Below, piece after piece: positions 8,805 through 18,140 of a stretch of DNA of 64,000 bases. Both the position numbers and the translations under genes were made by a program. The notes below the pieces were generated by a model. It ran no database searches and had not been told where the DNA came from. It saw only the letters and a list, made by a program, of their open reading frames with translations. The stretch's first letter is position 1, and every line of letters begins with the position of its first letter. The DNA is from Flavobacteriaceae bacterium. GTDB lineage: Bacteria; Bacteroidota; Bacteroidia; Flavobacteriales; Flavobacteriaceae. The DNA is taken from positions 1 through 64,000 of the forward strand of contig CANGWK010000003.1 in assembly GCA_947457615.1 (NCBI GenBank). The letters run 5' to 3'.

Positions 8805-10082
8805 ATGGAAGCACCTTTAGCCGAACGTATTCGTCCGCAGAGACTAGAAGATTATATCAGCCAGTTGCATTTGGTTGGGCCAAATGGTTCGCTAACGCAA
8901 CAAATTGCGCGGGGTATTATTCCGTCAATGATTTTTTGGGGATCACCAGGAACAGGAAAAACGACTTTGGCACAGATTATTGCCAAGCAAAGTCAACGCC
9001 CCTATTATGAGTTGAGCGCAATTAACTCGGGGGTGAAAGACATTCGAGATGTAATTGAAAAAGCCAAACAAAGTGGCGGTTTGTTTACTGCCAAAAACCC
9101 GATTTTATTTATTGACGAAATCCATAGATTTAGCAAATCGCAACAAGATTCTTTACTGGCTGCAGTTGAAAAAGGTTGGGTAACGTTAATAGGTGCTACA
9201 ACTGAAAACCCAAGTTTTGAAGTTATTCCTGCTTTACTTTCCCGATGTCAGGTTTATGTTTTAAATTCTTTTTCCAAAGAAGATTTATTGGCACTTTTGG
9301 ATAGAGCAATGAAAGAAGACACCTATGTTTCCTCTAAAAAAATAAAAATTAAAGAATCTGAGGCTTTATTGCGACTTTCGGGTGGCGATGGAAGAAAGTT
9401 ATTAAACATTTTTGAATTAGTTGTAAACGCAAGCCCTGAAGGTCAAATTACCATCACCAATGCCAAAGTTTTAGAATTGGTGCAACAAAATACTGTTTTA
9501 TATGATAAAACTGGTGAACAGCATTATGATATTGTTTCGGCTTTCATTAAATCCATCCGCGGAAGCGATCCTAACGGTGCCGTTTATTGGTTGGCAAGAA
9601 TGATTGAAGGCGGTGAAGATGTGAAATTTATTGCTAGAAGAATGCTAATTTTGTCTAGCGAAGATATCGGAAATGCTAATCCAACGGCATTCATTATGGC
9701 AAATAATACTTTTCAGGCTGTGGCAACAATTGGCTATCCAGAAAGTAGAATTATTTTAAGTCAGTGTGCGGTTTATTTGGCAACTTCTCCAAAAAGTAAT
9801 GCTAGTTATATGGCTATCAATGATGCACAAGCTTTGGTAAAACAAACTGGTGATTTGCCAATCCCAATACATTTACGAAATGCTCCAACTAAATTAATGA
9901 AAGAATTGGGCTATGGTGAAGAGTACCAATACTCTCATAATTATGACAATAATTTTAGTGAACAAGAATATTTACCAGATGCTATTTCGAATACTGTTTT
10001 TTATAATCCTGGGAATAATTCTCGCGAAAATGGAACCAGAGAGTTCTTAAAAAATCGGTGGAAAGATAAGTATAGGTATTAA
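8805..10082 (+). CDS. rarA: Replication-associated recombination protein A (RarA/MgsA), AAA+ ATPase
   Basis: The 425-residue product has the classic N-terminus PLAERIRPQRLEDYISQ. It carries Walker A GSPGTGKTT (46-54), Walker B ILFIDEIHRF (about 99-108), sensor 1 IGATTENPSF and LLSRCQVY. The C-terminal half has the tetramerisation region (AVYWLARMIEGGEDVKFIARR) and the conserved YKYPH-like segment replaced by GEEYQYSHNYDN. RarA acts at stalled replication forks, loading or remodelling single-strand DNA intermediates. Its stop overlaps the convergent downstream gene by four bases. Confidence 0.95.
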   Translation: MEAPLAERIRPQRLEDYISQLHLVGPNGSLTQQIARGIIPSMIFWGSPGTGKTTLAQIIAKQSQRPYYELSAINSGVKDIRDVIEKAKQSGGLFTAKNPILFIDEIHRFSKSQQDSLLAAVEKGWVTLIGATTENPSFEVIPALLSRCQVYVLNSFSKEDLLALLDRAMKEDTYVSSKKIKIKESEALLRLSGGDGRKLLNIFELVVNASPEGQITITNAKVLELVQQNTVLYDKTGEQHYDIVSAFIKSIRGSDPNGAVYWLARMIEGGEDVKFIARRMLILSSEDIGNANPTAFIMANNTFQAVATIGYPESRIILSQCAVYLATSPKSNASYMAINDAQALVKQTGDLPIPIHLRNAPTKLMKELGYGEEYQYSHNYDNNFSEQEYLPDAISNTVFYNPGNNSRENGTREFLKNRWKDKYRY

Positions 10083-10831
10083 ATTTTAACCATCAATTGC
10101 ATTGATATCAACATATTATTTTCATAATATTCATATATCATATGGTCCTTCTTTAAAGTTACAACACCATTACCTCTTTCAGATTTTCCAATAAAAATTA
10201 ATGGATTATTGGTTTTTAATAGTTGTAAATAAAATTTAGGATTTGCACTATCAGTAATCATATATCCATTAATTTCGCTTTTTACAACATAGGTCCATTC
10301 ACTGGAATTATAGGCAGGAAAATTGATTTTATCCTCAATTTTTACTGGTGCCTCTTGTTGTATATTTTGAGCTGGTTCCCCAATCAATCCCAAACTTTTT
10401 TCGGTTTGTTGAAACTTATGCGTTTTTAATATTCCAAAATTATCAAAAGCCATACGCAAAGCCAAGTTATATGCTACTTCATATTCTTTTTCTCTACTAG
10501 TTCCTTCTTCGGAGGTAGCAATAATAGTTCCTTTACAATCTTTCACTACTACTTTCAACTTTGTAGTAAACGTATTATTATTTTCTAATACATCAATATA
10601 AATTTTATTGCAATTGGAAATCACAAATTCATCGGGAGCGACATCATTATTATAGTAGGTTTCATATCCGTATTTTTGAAGGTACATCTTAGTTAGCATA
10701 TTCAAATTATAAGTATTTTCCTCTCTAAAAAAACTAAATTTTGCAGGAACCATTGCATATTTATAACTATTAAAATTTTGAGCAAATCCAACCGACGATA
10801 GCAACAAAAACAATATTAAAAACTTTTTCAT
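10079..10831 (-). CDS. Conserved secreted protein of unknown function
   Basis: The product is 250 residues with a clear signal peptide (MKKFLILFLLLSSVGFA, then Q). The first half has a region with alternating strands (YAMVPAKFSFF, KIYIDVLENNNTFTTKLKVVVKDCKGTIIATSEEG) followed by a helix (EVAYNLALRMAFDNFG). This layout is seen in small periplasmic proteins of Flavobacteriia. No catalytic motif was recognised. It begins on the last base of the upstream phosphatase stop (TAATG), so translation of the two is probably coupled. The C-terminus overlaps rarA by four bases tail to tail. Confidence 0.75.
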   Translation of the reverse strand: MKKFLILFLLLSSVGFAQNFNSYKYAMVPAKFSFFREENTYNLNMLTKMYLQKYGYETYYNNDVAPDEFVISNCNKIYIDVLENNNTFTTKLKVVVKDCKGTIIATSEEGTSREKEYEVAYNLALRMAFDNFGILKTHKFQQTEKSLGLIGEPAQNIQQEAPVKIEDKINFPAYNSSEWTYVVKSEINGYMITDSANPKFYLQLLKTNNPLIFIGKSERGNGVVTLKKDHMIYEYYENNMLISMQLMVKI

Positions 10832-11514
10832 TATAGGTGATTTTTTAATTCAATTAAGTGATTCACTTGTTTAATATGATTAGGAATTTCTTTGTTATTT
10901 TCGTTAAAGTGAATAGCATCCATACCAAAATTCAAAGCACCATTTACATCGGCATCTAAGCAATCTCCAATCATAATACTGTTTTGTTTTTGGACATTAG
11001 CTTTCAGCAGAGCAAATTCGAAAATCTTTGGGTTTGGTTTTTTAACTCCTGCCATTTCCGAATTGGTTATGGTCTTAAAATACATATCAATACCCGAATT
11101 CGTCATCTTACCAGCCTGAACTTCTTGAAAACCATTGGTAATAATATGCAAATTATACTTGGCATTTAGGTAATCCAGAATCTCCAGGGCGCCATCGAAA
11201 AGATAATTAAATTCGGGTAAATAATGAATGTATTCAACAGAAATTAAGTCTATTAATTCATCGGATGTTTCGTAATTTAAAATATCAAAAGTGTCTTTTA
11301 ATCTGCCATATCGCAACTGGTCTTGGGTTATTTTATCGTGACGATAGAGTTCCCAATATTTGAAATTCAGGGGCACATAATGTTTCAAAAAAACCTCCAA
11401 TTCTACTGTAATTTTATGCTTTTTCAGTACTTTTTCAAATGCTAATGCTGAGTTTTTTTCAAAATCCCAAAGTGTGTGATCTAAATCAAAAAAGATGTCA
11501 GTAATGTGTTTCAT
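10831..11514 (-). CDS. HAD hydrolase, YjjG-type noncanonical (pyrimidine) nucleotidase
   Basis: The product is 227 residues with all HAD motifs: FFDLDHTLWDF (nucleophile Asp10, acid Asp12), motif II IITNGF, motif III Lys in GVKKPNPKIF, and motif IV MIGDCLDADVNGA. The helical cap after motif I and the FDLDHTLWDFEKNS start match the YjjG family. That family dephosphorylates (noncanonical) pyrimidine nucleoside monophosphates and keeps mutagenic nucleotides out of DNA. It sits 3 bases after radC and overlaps the next gene by one base. Substrate assignment is by family only. Confidence 0.85.
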   Translation of the reverse strand: MKHITDIFFDLDHTLWDFEKNSALAFEKVLKKHKITVELEVFLKHYVPLNFKYWELYRHDKITQDQLRYGRLKDTFDILNYETSDELIDLISVEYIHYLPEFNYLFDGALEILDYLNAKYNLHIITNGFQEVQAGKMTNSGIDMYFKTITNSEMAGVKKPNPKIFEFALLKANVQKQNSIMIGDCLDADVNGALNFGMDAIHFNENNKEIPNHIKQVNHLIELKNHL

Positions 11515-11517
11515 TTT

Positions 11518-12201
11518 CTAAAATATTCCTTCATCATTAAAACTATAAAAACCTCTTTCAGTAATTATAATATGGTCTAAAACCAAAATATCCATGTGCT
11601 GTCCAGCTAATTTTAGCTTTCGAGTAATTTCTTTATCCGATTCGCTTGCTAACAATTTCCCCGATGGGTGATTGTGTGTCAAAATTAGCGAAATTGCATT
11701 GTATTCTAATGCTATTTTAAAAACTATTCTAGTATCTACAACAGTACCCGTCATTCCGCCTTTAGAAAGTTGCGCTTTATGAATTACTTTATTGGAATTA
11801 TTGAGATACAAAACCCAAAATTCTTCGTGAAGCAACTCCCCAATAATTGGTTGCATAATTTGAAATACCGCTTTGCTAGACGTGATTTTATCCAATTCTA
11901 ACACATCTTCATTTCGTCTGCGCCTCCCTAATTCAAGGGCGGCAGCAATGGAAATAGCTTTGGCTTCACCAATACCTTTAAACTCCATCAAATGTTGCAC
12001 TGACAACTTTCCTAATTGATTCAAATTATTGCTTGCCAATGCCAAAATGCGCTGGCACAACTGCACAGCACTTTCATTTCGAGAACCCGAACCTATAAGT
12101 ATAGCAAGCAACTCGGAATCCGATAAAGCAGATTTTCCTTTTAGTAGAAATTTTTCTCGGGGGCGATCATCTTCCGCCCACTGGTTTATTGGTGTGTACA
12201 T
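11518..12201 (-). CDS. radC: RadC/JAB-domain DNA repair-associated protein
   Basis: The product is 227 residues. An N-terminal helix-hairpin-helix (LMEFKGIGEAKAISI, about 71-85) precedes a JAB/MPN metalloprotease-like domain with the metal signature THNHPSG. The ligands are His176 and His178, then Asp189 (the HxH-x10-D pattern). The biochemical role of chromosomal RadC is unsettled; the family is named for a supposed repair role. It heads a tight minus-strand run with the YjjG-type phosphatase. An inverted repeat lies just before the start. Confidence 0.92.
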   Translation of the reverse strand: MYTPINQWAEDDRPREKFLLKGKSALSDSELLAILIGSGSRNESAVQLCQRILALASNNLNQLGKLSVQHLMEFKGIGEAKAISIAAALELGRRRRNEDVLELDKITSSKAVFQIMQPIIGELLHEEFWVLYLNNSNKVIHKAQLSKGGMTGTVVDTRIVFKIALEYNAISLILTHNHPSGKLLASESDKEITRKLKLAGQHMDILVLDHIIITERGFYSFNDEGIF

Positions 12202-12203
12202 AT

Positions 12204-12227
12204 TTAGGTATGTTATAGTATACCTAA
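12204..12227. promoter_or_regulatory. Palindrome immediately upstream of radC
   Basis: Eight-base arms TTAGGTAT and ATACCTAA are separated by eight bases and end two bases before the radC ATG (12201). It could be an operator overlapping the promoter (TATTTTAG on the minus strand) or a leader hairpin hiding the start codon. Confidence 0.4.
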
Positions 12228-12256
12228 AATACGAATTAAATTCCGCACCAAAAAAA

Positions 12257-13612
12257 TTATTTCATTAATTCCTTCACGTCATCAAAATTTAATCCACCAT
12301 AATTTCCAGAACTCATGAGCAATAAGGCAGAATTGTCAAAATTTTGACCAAATAAGAAATTCTTAAAATCAGCAGGATTAGTATAAATTATTAAATCTTC
12401 TCGCTGAAACGATTGCGCGATTTGCTCATAGGTTACTTCCTCCAATTGTTTAATCTTAACCGCATCGGGAGAATAAAAAACTACTGCAACATCGGCAGCA
12501 TCAAGAGCGCCTTGGTATTCTTTAAGGAATTCGGCATTCAAACTACTATAGGTGTGTAATTCCAAACAAGCAATTAATTTCCTGTCAGGATATTGATTTT
12601 TAACGGCTTGTGTAGTTGCAGAAACTTTACTCGGCGAATGTGCAAAATCTTTGTATGCGACCTTCCCTTTTCCTTCGGCGATTTTTTCCAAACGTTTGCT
12701 GGCTCCTTTAAAGTTGGCTATGGCTTCATAAAAATCGGCTTCGTCAACACCCATACATTGGCAAATCCATTTGGCACCAGCAAGATTGTTTAAATTATGT
12801 GCTCCAAAAACCTCAATTGGCATTGGCCCTTCAGGAGTATCTAATAAAGTAGTTCCGTCAGCAACGGTGTAACTTGGCGTGGAGTAAGCAATTTTACGGA
12901 TAGCATTAGTAGTTTCTTCGGCTACTTTTTTAACGGTAGCATCTTCTTCATTATAAATTAGAATTCCACCTTTGGTAATTTGATTTGCAAAAATTTCAAA
13001 TTGCTCTACATAATTTTCAAAGGTTGGAAAAACATTAATATGATCCCAAGCGATTCCCGAAAGTAAGGCAATATTGGGTTGGTAAAGATGAAATTTTGGT
13101 CGTCTGTCCATAGGAGATGAAAGGTATTCATCGCCTTCCAAAACAATAAAATCATTAGTTTCTGTTAAATGTACCATAGTTTCAAATCCTTCCAACTGGG
13201 CTCCAACCATATAATCTACTTCGATATTATGGTAATGCATCACGTGTAAAATCATAGAAGTAATGGTGGTTTTCCCGTGGGAACCACCTATAACCACGCG
13301 TGTTTTATTTTTAGATTGTTCGTATAAAAACTCGGGATACGAATATATTTTCAAGCCTAATTGTTGCGCTTTAAGCAATTCGGGATTATCTTCTTTGGCG
13401 TGCATTCCTAGAATTACAGCTTTAATATCTTGGGTTATTTTTTCTGGAAACCAGCCAAGTTCTACCGGTAATAATCCTTTCTTTTCTAAACGGGATTTAG
13501 ATGGTTCAAAAATAGCGTCGTCGCTACCCGTTACATGATATCCTTTGTTGTGTAATGCAAGTGCAAGATTGTGCATGGCTGCTCCGCCAATGGCGATGAA
13601 GTGTGTTCTCAT
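12257..13612 (-). CDS. mpl: UDP-N-acetylmuramate:L-Ala-gamma-D-Glu-meso-DAP ligase (murein peptide ligase)
   Basis: The 451-residue product begins HFIAIGGAAMHNLALALHNKGYHVTGSDD, a Mur-ligase Rossmann fold, followed by P-loop GGSHGKTT (109-116). It has the central domain (LEGDEYLSSPMDRRPKFHLYQP) and a C-terminal domain with KDFAHSPSKVSATTQA. The DEYLSS and FAHSP segments distinguish Mpl from MurC. Mpl reattaches the tripeptide released from old murein to UDP-MurNAc in the cytoplasm. In Bacteroidota it is usually a single gene, as here; upstream and downstream genes are separated by 50-70 bases. Confidence 0.9.
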   Translation of the reverse strand: MRTHFIAIGGAAMHNLALALHNKGYHVTGSDDAIFEPSKSRLEKKGLLPVELGWFPEKITQDIKAVILGMHAKEDNPELLKAQQLGLKIYSYPEFLYEQSKNKTRVVIGGSHGKTTITSMILHVMHYHNIEVDYMVGAQLEGFETMVHLTETNDFIVLEGDEYLSSPMDRRPKFHLYQPNIALLSGIAWDHINVFPTFENYVEQFEIFANQITKGGILIYNEEDATVKKVAEETTNAIRKIAYSTPSYTVADGTTLLDTPEGPMPIEVFGAHNLNNLAGAKWICQCMGVDEADFYEAIANFKGASKRLEKIAEGKGKVAYKDFAHSPSKVSATTQAVKNQYPDRKLIACLELHTYSSLNAEFLKEYQGALDAADVAVVFYSPDAVKIKQLEEVTYEQIAQSFQREDLIIYTNPADFKNFLFGQNFDNSALLLMSSGNYGGLNFDDVKELMK

Positions 13613-13680
13613 GTTGTGTTTTTGGTTAAGAGTTTATCGTTTATGGTTAACTTAGGAACTACAAACAATATTCTACAAAC

Positions 13681-14367
13681 TTATTTTTCAAATTGTTCTT
13701 TTAGTCTTTTTGCCTTTACGGAATCTTTAATTTTATTTAAATATAAATTATACAATTTTTGAAAGGTGATTTTAGAGTTACCAATTTCATGTGCTTTAGT
13801 ATAATCCTTTTCGGCATCGGAAAATCGTTCATAATATTCGTCAATATAACCTTTGGAAAGATAGCCGTCTACTTTGGAAATCGCCATCAATTCATTAGAA
13901 TATTTTTGGGCTTTGGCTTCACTACCTCCAATTATTCTAGGTATTTGAATATAAAACATTACCAATGCCCAACGACATTCTATATGTTTTGGATCAAGTT
14001 TTACTGCCATTAAAAAGGATTCTTCAATTTCAGAAATCATTCCTAATGCTTTGAATTTATTGACAGATTTAGCTTTCATTCCGAGTGCACCACCATATTT
14101 ATAGAAATAGCTTGCCTTTTTAGGAAACTGTATTTTTAAGGATTTGTAGTATTTAATTGCTTCGTCCCATTTTTTTTGATGTCCTGCAATGTCCCCAAGA
14201 TATTCTATGCTCTTGAAATCTTTAGGATTTTCTATTAAACACTGTTGAAAAAGAACCTTAGCTTCATCCCATTTTTCTTGTTGGTACAATTTTTCAGCCT
14301 TTTCAAAATCAGTTGTGCCAAAAAAATGGAAGGTTATAAAGAATATAAAAAACTTTGTAAAGTGCAT
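13681..14367 (-). CDS. Tetratricopeptide-repeat protein, probably secreted
   Basis: The product is 228 residues. After an N-terminal hydrophobic segment (MHFTKFFIFFITFHFFG, a likely signal peptide) come several TPR-like helical pairs: FEKAEKLYQQEKWDEAKVLF, KSIEYLGDIAGHQKKWDEAIKYY, and later repeats near 120-160 and 180-215. TPR arrays mediate protein-protein contacts, and no enzymatic domain is present. The partner is unknown. The gene is transcribed alone. Confidence 0.75.
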   Translation of the reverse strand: MHFTKFFIFFITFHFFGTTDFEKAEKLYQQEKWDEAKVLFQQCLIENPKDFKSIEYLGDIAGHQKKWDEAIKYYKSLKIQFPKKASYFYKYGGALGMKAKSVNKFKALGMISEIEESFLMAVKLDPKHIECRWALVMFYIQIPRIIGGSEAKAQKYSNELMAISKVDGYLSKGYIDEYYERFSDAEKDYTKAHEIGNSKITFQKLYNLYLNKIKDSVKAKRLKEQFEK

Positions 14368-14460
14368 AGTTTCACTATTTAATCTTCAAAAATAAGAAAT
14401 TGATTTTTAATTATCAATGTGTTTATAATTTGTTTATAAAAAGGCAACACATTTACTGTT

Positions 14461-14579
14461 TAGCCCTGATTTTAGTGAAAATCCTTTTATACCTGACAGG
14501 TTTATAAAACCTGACAGGTAGAAAAGATTGCAACGAAAAGCAGGAATTGCCTTTACAATTAAATCCCAAAACATTCGCT
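14461..14579 (+). repeat. Dispersed composite repeat, family A, copy 2
   Basis: The conserved left end (TAGCCCTGATTTTAGTGAAA) and right end (AAAAGATTGCAACGAAAAGC to CATTCGCT) match copy 1. The core here is a different hairpin: two copies of ACCTGACAGGT separated by TTATAAA. ACCTG/CAGGT makes each unit self-complementary. It lies downstream of the S46 peptidase terminator and upstream of the TPR gene. Confidence 0.75.
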
Positions 14580-14586
14580 CCTAAAA

Positions 14587-14625
14587 AAAAACTCCGACCT
14601 TAAATAAATTAAGTCGGAGTTTTTG
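14587..14625 (-). terminator. Terminator of the S46 peptidase gene
   Basis: AAAACTCCGAC and GTCGGAGTTTT arms, with an inner TTAA/TTAA extension and a single bulge, form a strong stem ending in A and T tracts. It lies just after the peptidase stop and could work in both directions. Confidence 0.8.
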
Positions 14626-14651
14626 AGTAAAAACGTTTTTGATTGTTTGGA

Positions 14652-16802
14652 TTATTTCACCAAAGTCATTTCGTCAACAATGTGTTTCGCGTTAGAGAAG
14701 TTCTCTATTACCCATAAAACATAGCGAATATCTACATTAATAGTACGTTGTAATTTACTGTCAAAAATTACGTCACCTGCCATAGCTTCGATGTTTCCAT
14801 CAAAAGCTAGACCAATTAATTCTCCTTTTCCGTTAAGAACTGGAGAACCCGAATTTCCACCGGTAATGTCATTATCGGTCAAGAAATTCACGTGAAGTGA
14901 ACCGTCTTTATCGCCATAACGACCGTAATCTCTATTTTTAGCCATTTCTAAAACACGGGTTGGAAGATTAAATTCTTCATCGTCTTTTTTGTATTTTTTC
15001 ACTTGACTGTCTAATGTGGTGTAATTATTAATTTTAGCATCGTTACGTTTATCGGCAGGCAATGCACGAACTTTTCCGTAGGTTAAACGTAACGTGGAGT
15101 TAGCATCTGGATATTTAATTGTTCCAATTTTAGACTCACGTAAACCTTCTACCAATAGACGGAAAGAAGCGCCGTAATCATTTTGTGCTTTTGCAATTTC
15201 ATCTGATTTAGAATTTAAATGCGTTAGCATATCGTTAGATAAAACATATAACGGATCATTGTCTAAAAGGCCTTGACTAGGTACTTGTAGGAATGCTTTT
15301 ACTTTCTCTAAAGATGTTAAAACGCTCAAATCGATAGCTGCACTTGCATATTTAGTGAAGTCATTATTATTTTCATCGCCAATTTTCTTAACTAAAGGTG
15401 CAATTGCATATCCTGTTGATTTGGTAGCATACAAATGTAATTGTGCTGCCAATAAATCTTTTTCTGCTGGAATGTGTAAATCTGCAAATAGACTTTCGGC
15501 CATTTCAGAAATTTTAGGGGCTAGTTCTTTACGTTTATTAGCATCTGCTTTTATATAATTATCTAATTGTTTTCCTAAAGTTCTTCCAATTGTTCCAAAA
15601 GAAGTTGTTCTTAATAATTGTTGTAAGTAATTATCATGACGCGATTTTTCATTAGTTAAAGCATAATATTTATTTATTGTAGAAACTACTGCTCCGTATT
15701 TGGCTTTGTTTTCTGACTTATTAGCCCATTTGTCAAATTTTGTTTCTTGAAGCGCTTTAGATTTGGCTGTTCCAAATTTAGAAAGTGCATCAATCATTCC
15801 TTGGCGGTTTTTCCAGTAATTGGCAGTCGAAGCATATTTAGAAGCATAAACCAAACGAAGTGCATCGCTCATTTCCATGTATTTCTTCATGTTGTCCATA
15901 CCGGTTTTAGCACCTTCCACCCAAGCAGGATATGCAAATTTTACGTTTTGTTCGATTCCGCTTGCAGGCATCCAACGGTTGGTTCTTCCTGGGTAACCAA
16001 GAATCATAGCAAAATCACCTTCTTTTACTCCAGATAAATTTACTGGTAAATAGTGCTTTGGTTGCAATGGAACGTTGTTAGTAGAATAATCGGCAGGGTT
16101 ACCATCTTTATCCGCGTAAACTCTAAACATAGAGAAATCGGCAGTTTGACGAGGCCATTCCCAATTATCGGTATCTCCTCCAAATTTTCCTAAACTTTCT
16201 GGTGGCACTCCAACTAATCGAACGTCTTTATAATCTTGGTAAACAAAATAGTAGTATTCGTTTCCTTGAAAAAATGGACGAACTGAAACAGTATATTTTC
16301 CACCTTCGTTGTTTTCTTTTTCGATAAGAGCGATTTCTGCATTGATTGCTTTTTCTCTATCGGCTTCATTCATAGAAGGATTTACTTTTGCTAAGATACG
16401 TTTAGAACAATCGTCCATTCGAACAAAAAAACGCACGTATAAACTGGAAGGTTTTTTCTCAGCGGCTCTGTTAGCAGCCCAAAATCCGTTCTTCAATAAA
16501 TTATCTTCAGCAGTAGAAAGTTCGGCAATACCATCATATCCACAGTGGTGGTTTGTAAGTACTAAACCATCTTTAGAAATGATTTCGGCAGTACACCCTC
16601 CGTTGAATTGCACAATAGCATCTTTTAAACTGTGGTGGTTGATGCTGTAAATTTCTTCGGCTGTCAATTGCAAGCCCATTTTTTGCATGTCGCGGTGGTT
16701 CAATCGTTCAATGAACATTAAAAACCACATACCTTCATCTGCTTTTACACTTGTTGGAATAAGCATAATAGCAACAAGAAGGGATAAAATAATTTTCTTC
16801 AT
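14652..16802 (-). CDS. S46-family dipeptidyl-peptidase, DPP7-like
   Basis: The 716-residue product has a signal peptide (to about residue 21, SVKA-DEG). The chymotrypsin-like halves carry LTNHHCGYDG (His86), WPRQTADFS (Asp222) and GGNSGSPV (Ser651), the S46 triad. These exopeptidases release dipeptides from the N-terminus of oligopeptides in the periplasm. The residue 18 places after the serine decides specificity in the family: Arg for acidic P1 (DPP11), Gly for hydrophobic P1 (DPP7). Here it is Gly669 (AFDGN), so a DPP7-type preference is inferred. The terminator at 14587-14625 follows. Confidence 0.92.
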   Translation of the reverse strand: MKKIILSLLVAIMLIPTSVKADEGMWFLMFIERLNHRDMQKMGLQLTAEEIYSINHHSLKDAIVQFNGGCTAEIISKDGLVLTNHHCGYDGIAELSTAEDNLLKNGFWAANRAAEKKPSSLYVRFFVRMDDCSKRILAKVNPSMNEADREKAINAEIALIEKENNEGGKYTVSVRPFFQGNEYYYFVYQDYKDVRLVGVPPESLGKFGGDTDNWEWPRQTADFSMFRVYADKDGNPADYSTNNVPLQPKHYLPVNLSGVKEGDFAMILGYPGRTNRWMPASGIEQNVKFAYPAWVEGAKTGMDNMKKYMEMSDALRLVYASKYASTANYWKNRQGMIDALSKFGTAKSKALQETKFDKWANKSENKAKYGAVVSTINKYYALTNEKSRHDNYLQQLLRTTSFGTIGRTLGKQLDNYIKADANKRKELAPKISEMAESLFADLHIPAEKDLLAAQLHLYATKSTGYAIAPLVKKIGDENNNDFTKYASAAIDLSVLTSLEKVKAFLQVPSQGLLDNDPLYVLSNDMLTHLNSKSDEIAKAQNDYGASFRLLVEGLRESKIGTIKYPDANSTLRLTYGKVRALPADKRNDAKINNYTTLDSQVKKYKKDDEEFNLPTRVLEMAKNRDYGRYGDKDGSLHVNFLTDNDITGGNSGSPVLNGKGELIGLAFDGNIEAMAGDVIFDSKLQRTINVDIRYVLWVIENFSNAKHIVDEMTLVK

Positions 16803-16946
16803 TTTGTTTGTTAGTATAAAGTTATTTGTTTGTTTGCTACTAATCGGATAAATAAATCTTTAAAATTTATTGAGTACAAATAGTATTGCAAAATTACTAT
16901 TTTTTGTGGAATTTATTCTCAAAGTAGAAAAGGATTTTGTGTCAAA

Positions 16947-16974
16947 CAAAAAAGTCCCGAAAATTTCGAGACTT
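16947..16974 (-). terminator. Terminator downstream of obg
   Basis: On the minus strand AAGTCTCGAAA pairs with TTTCGGGACTT (one G-U) and is followed by six T residues. It lies 26 bases past the obg stop. Confidence 0.75.
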
Positions 16975-16999
16975 GAAAATATGATTATTAATAGTTTTC

Positions 17000-18034
17000 T
17001 TAAATATTATGGCTGTTTTCTGGTTTATCGTCTTCTACATTTAACATTTCCCAAAGTTTATCTTTTAACTCGGTTAAACCTTGTTGAGCAACAGATGAAA
17101 TAAACATGTAAGCAATTCCTAATTTGGATTTATCCAAAAGTTGTTTCATTTCTGCTTTCAACTCGTCGTCGAGCATATCACATTTAGAAATTACTAAAAG
17201 ACGGTCTTTGTCTAACATTTCAGGATTGTAACGTCGCAATTCATCCAATAGAATTTCATATTCTTTTTTAATATCATCGGCATCGGCAGGAACTAAAAAT
17301 AAGAGAGTTGAATTTCTTTCGATGTGTCGTAAAAAATAATGACCCAACCCTTTTCCTTCGGCTGCACCTTCAATAATTCCAGGTATATCTGCAATTACAA
17401 ACGATTGGAATTCACGGTAGGCAACAATTCCTAAATTTGGTTTTAGAGTTGTAAAAGCGTAATCAGCAATTTTTGGTTTTGCAGAAGTTAAAACAGAAAG
17501 TAACGTAGATTTTCCGGCATTTGGAAATCCAACTAAACCTACATCGGCAAGAACTTTAAGTTCTAAAATAACGTCCAATTCTTGTGAAGGCATTCCAGGT
17601 TGGGAATATCTTGGAGTTTGGTTAGTAGAACTTCTAAAATTCCAATTTCCTAATCCACCTTTTCCACCTTGTGCTAGAATTTTAACCTCATCATGTTGGG
17701 TTATTTCGAACAAAATTTCTCCGGTTTCAATATCTCTAACTACAGTTCCTAAAGGAACTTCTACAAATTTATCTTCTCCGTCGTGGCCTGTACTTCTAGA
17801 ACTTCCTCCATCACCACCATGACCACCCCGCATGTGTTTTACGAATTTTAAATGGAATAAAGTCCAAAGACTTTTATTTCCTTTCAAGTATACATGACCT
17901 CCACGACCACCATCTCCTCCATCGGGACCACCTTTTTCAATAAATTTTTCTCTATGCAAATGCGTAGATCCTTTACCTCCTCTTCCAGATGTAACATATA
18001 TTTTAACGTAGTCTACAAAATTTCCTTCTGTCAT
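17000..18034 (-). CDS. obg: Obg/CgtA GTPase
   Basis: The product is 344 residues. The glycine-rich Obg fold (1-158, with [14 protein letters not shown] and [10 protein letters not shown]) is followed by a G domain: G1 GFPNAGKST (169-177), G2 within the FTT of [12 protein letters not shown]3 [10 protein letters not shown]4 SKCD in place of NKxD, and G5 SSVA. It lacks the C-terminal OCT extension of some Gram-positive forms. Obg couples GTP/ppGpp status to 50S ribosome assembly and cell-cycle control. It lies downstream of the CNNM gene, adk and hpt on the same strand. A G-rich tract lies directly before the start on the plus strand. Confidence 0.96.
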   Translation of the reverse strand: MTEGNFVDYVKIYVTSGRGGKGSTHLHREKFIEKGGPDGGDGGRGGHVYLKGNKSLWTLFHLKFVKHMRGGHGGDGGSSRSTGHDGEDKFVEVPLGTVVRDIETGEILFEITQHDEVKILAQGGKGGLGNWNFRSSTNQTPRYSQPGMPSQELDVILELKVLADVGLVGFPNAGKSTLLSVLTSAKPKIADYAFTTLKPNLGIVAYREFQSFVIADIPGIIEGAAEGKGLGHYFLRHIERNSTLLFLVPADADDIKKEYEILLDELRRYNPEMLDKDRLLVISKCDMLDDELKAEMKQLLDKSKLGIAYMFISSVAQQGLTELKDKLWEMLNVEDDKPENSHNI

Positions 18035-18047
18035 TTTTTTTGGTTTT

Positions 18048-18086
18048 GGGTCTTGGGTTTTGGGTTTTGGATTTCGGGCACTAGGG
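18048..18086 (+). other. G-run tract with G-quadruplex potential upstream of obg
   Basis: Five GGG runs occur within about 39 bases (GGGTCTTGGGTTTTGGG, then a GGG at 18076 and one at 18084), starting 14 bases before the obg ATG on the opposite strand. For obg this is the template strand. Such a G-rich stretch is unusual in this A+T-rich window. Confidence 0.45.
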
Positions 18087-18140
18087 ATAAGTTACTACTT
18101 GCTTCTTTATCCTTTAAACCCTTTACCATATACCTCAGAC

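Noticed and set aside
16309..16650. 113-codon open frame opposite the S46 peptidase
   Set aside because: Shadow of the peptidase coding frame with no recognisable protein features.
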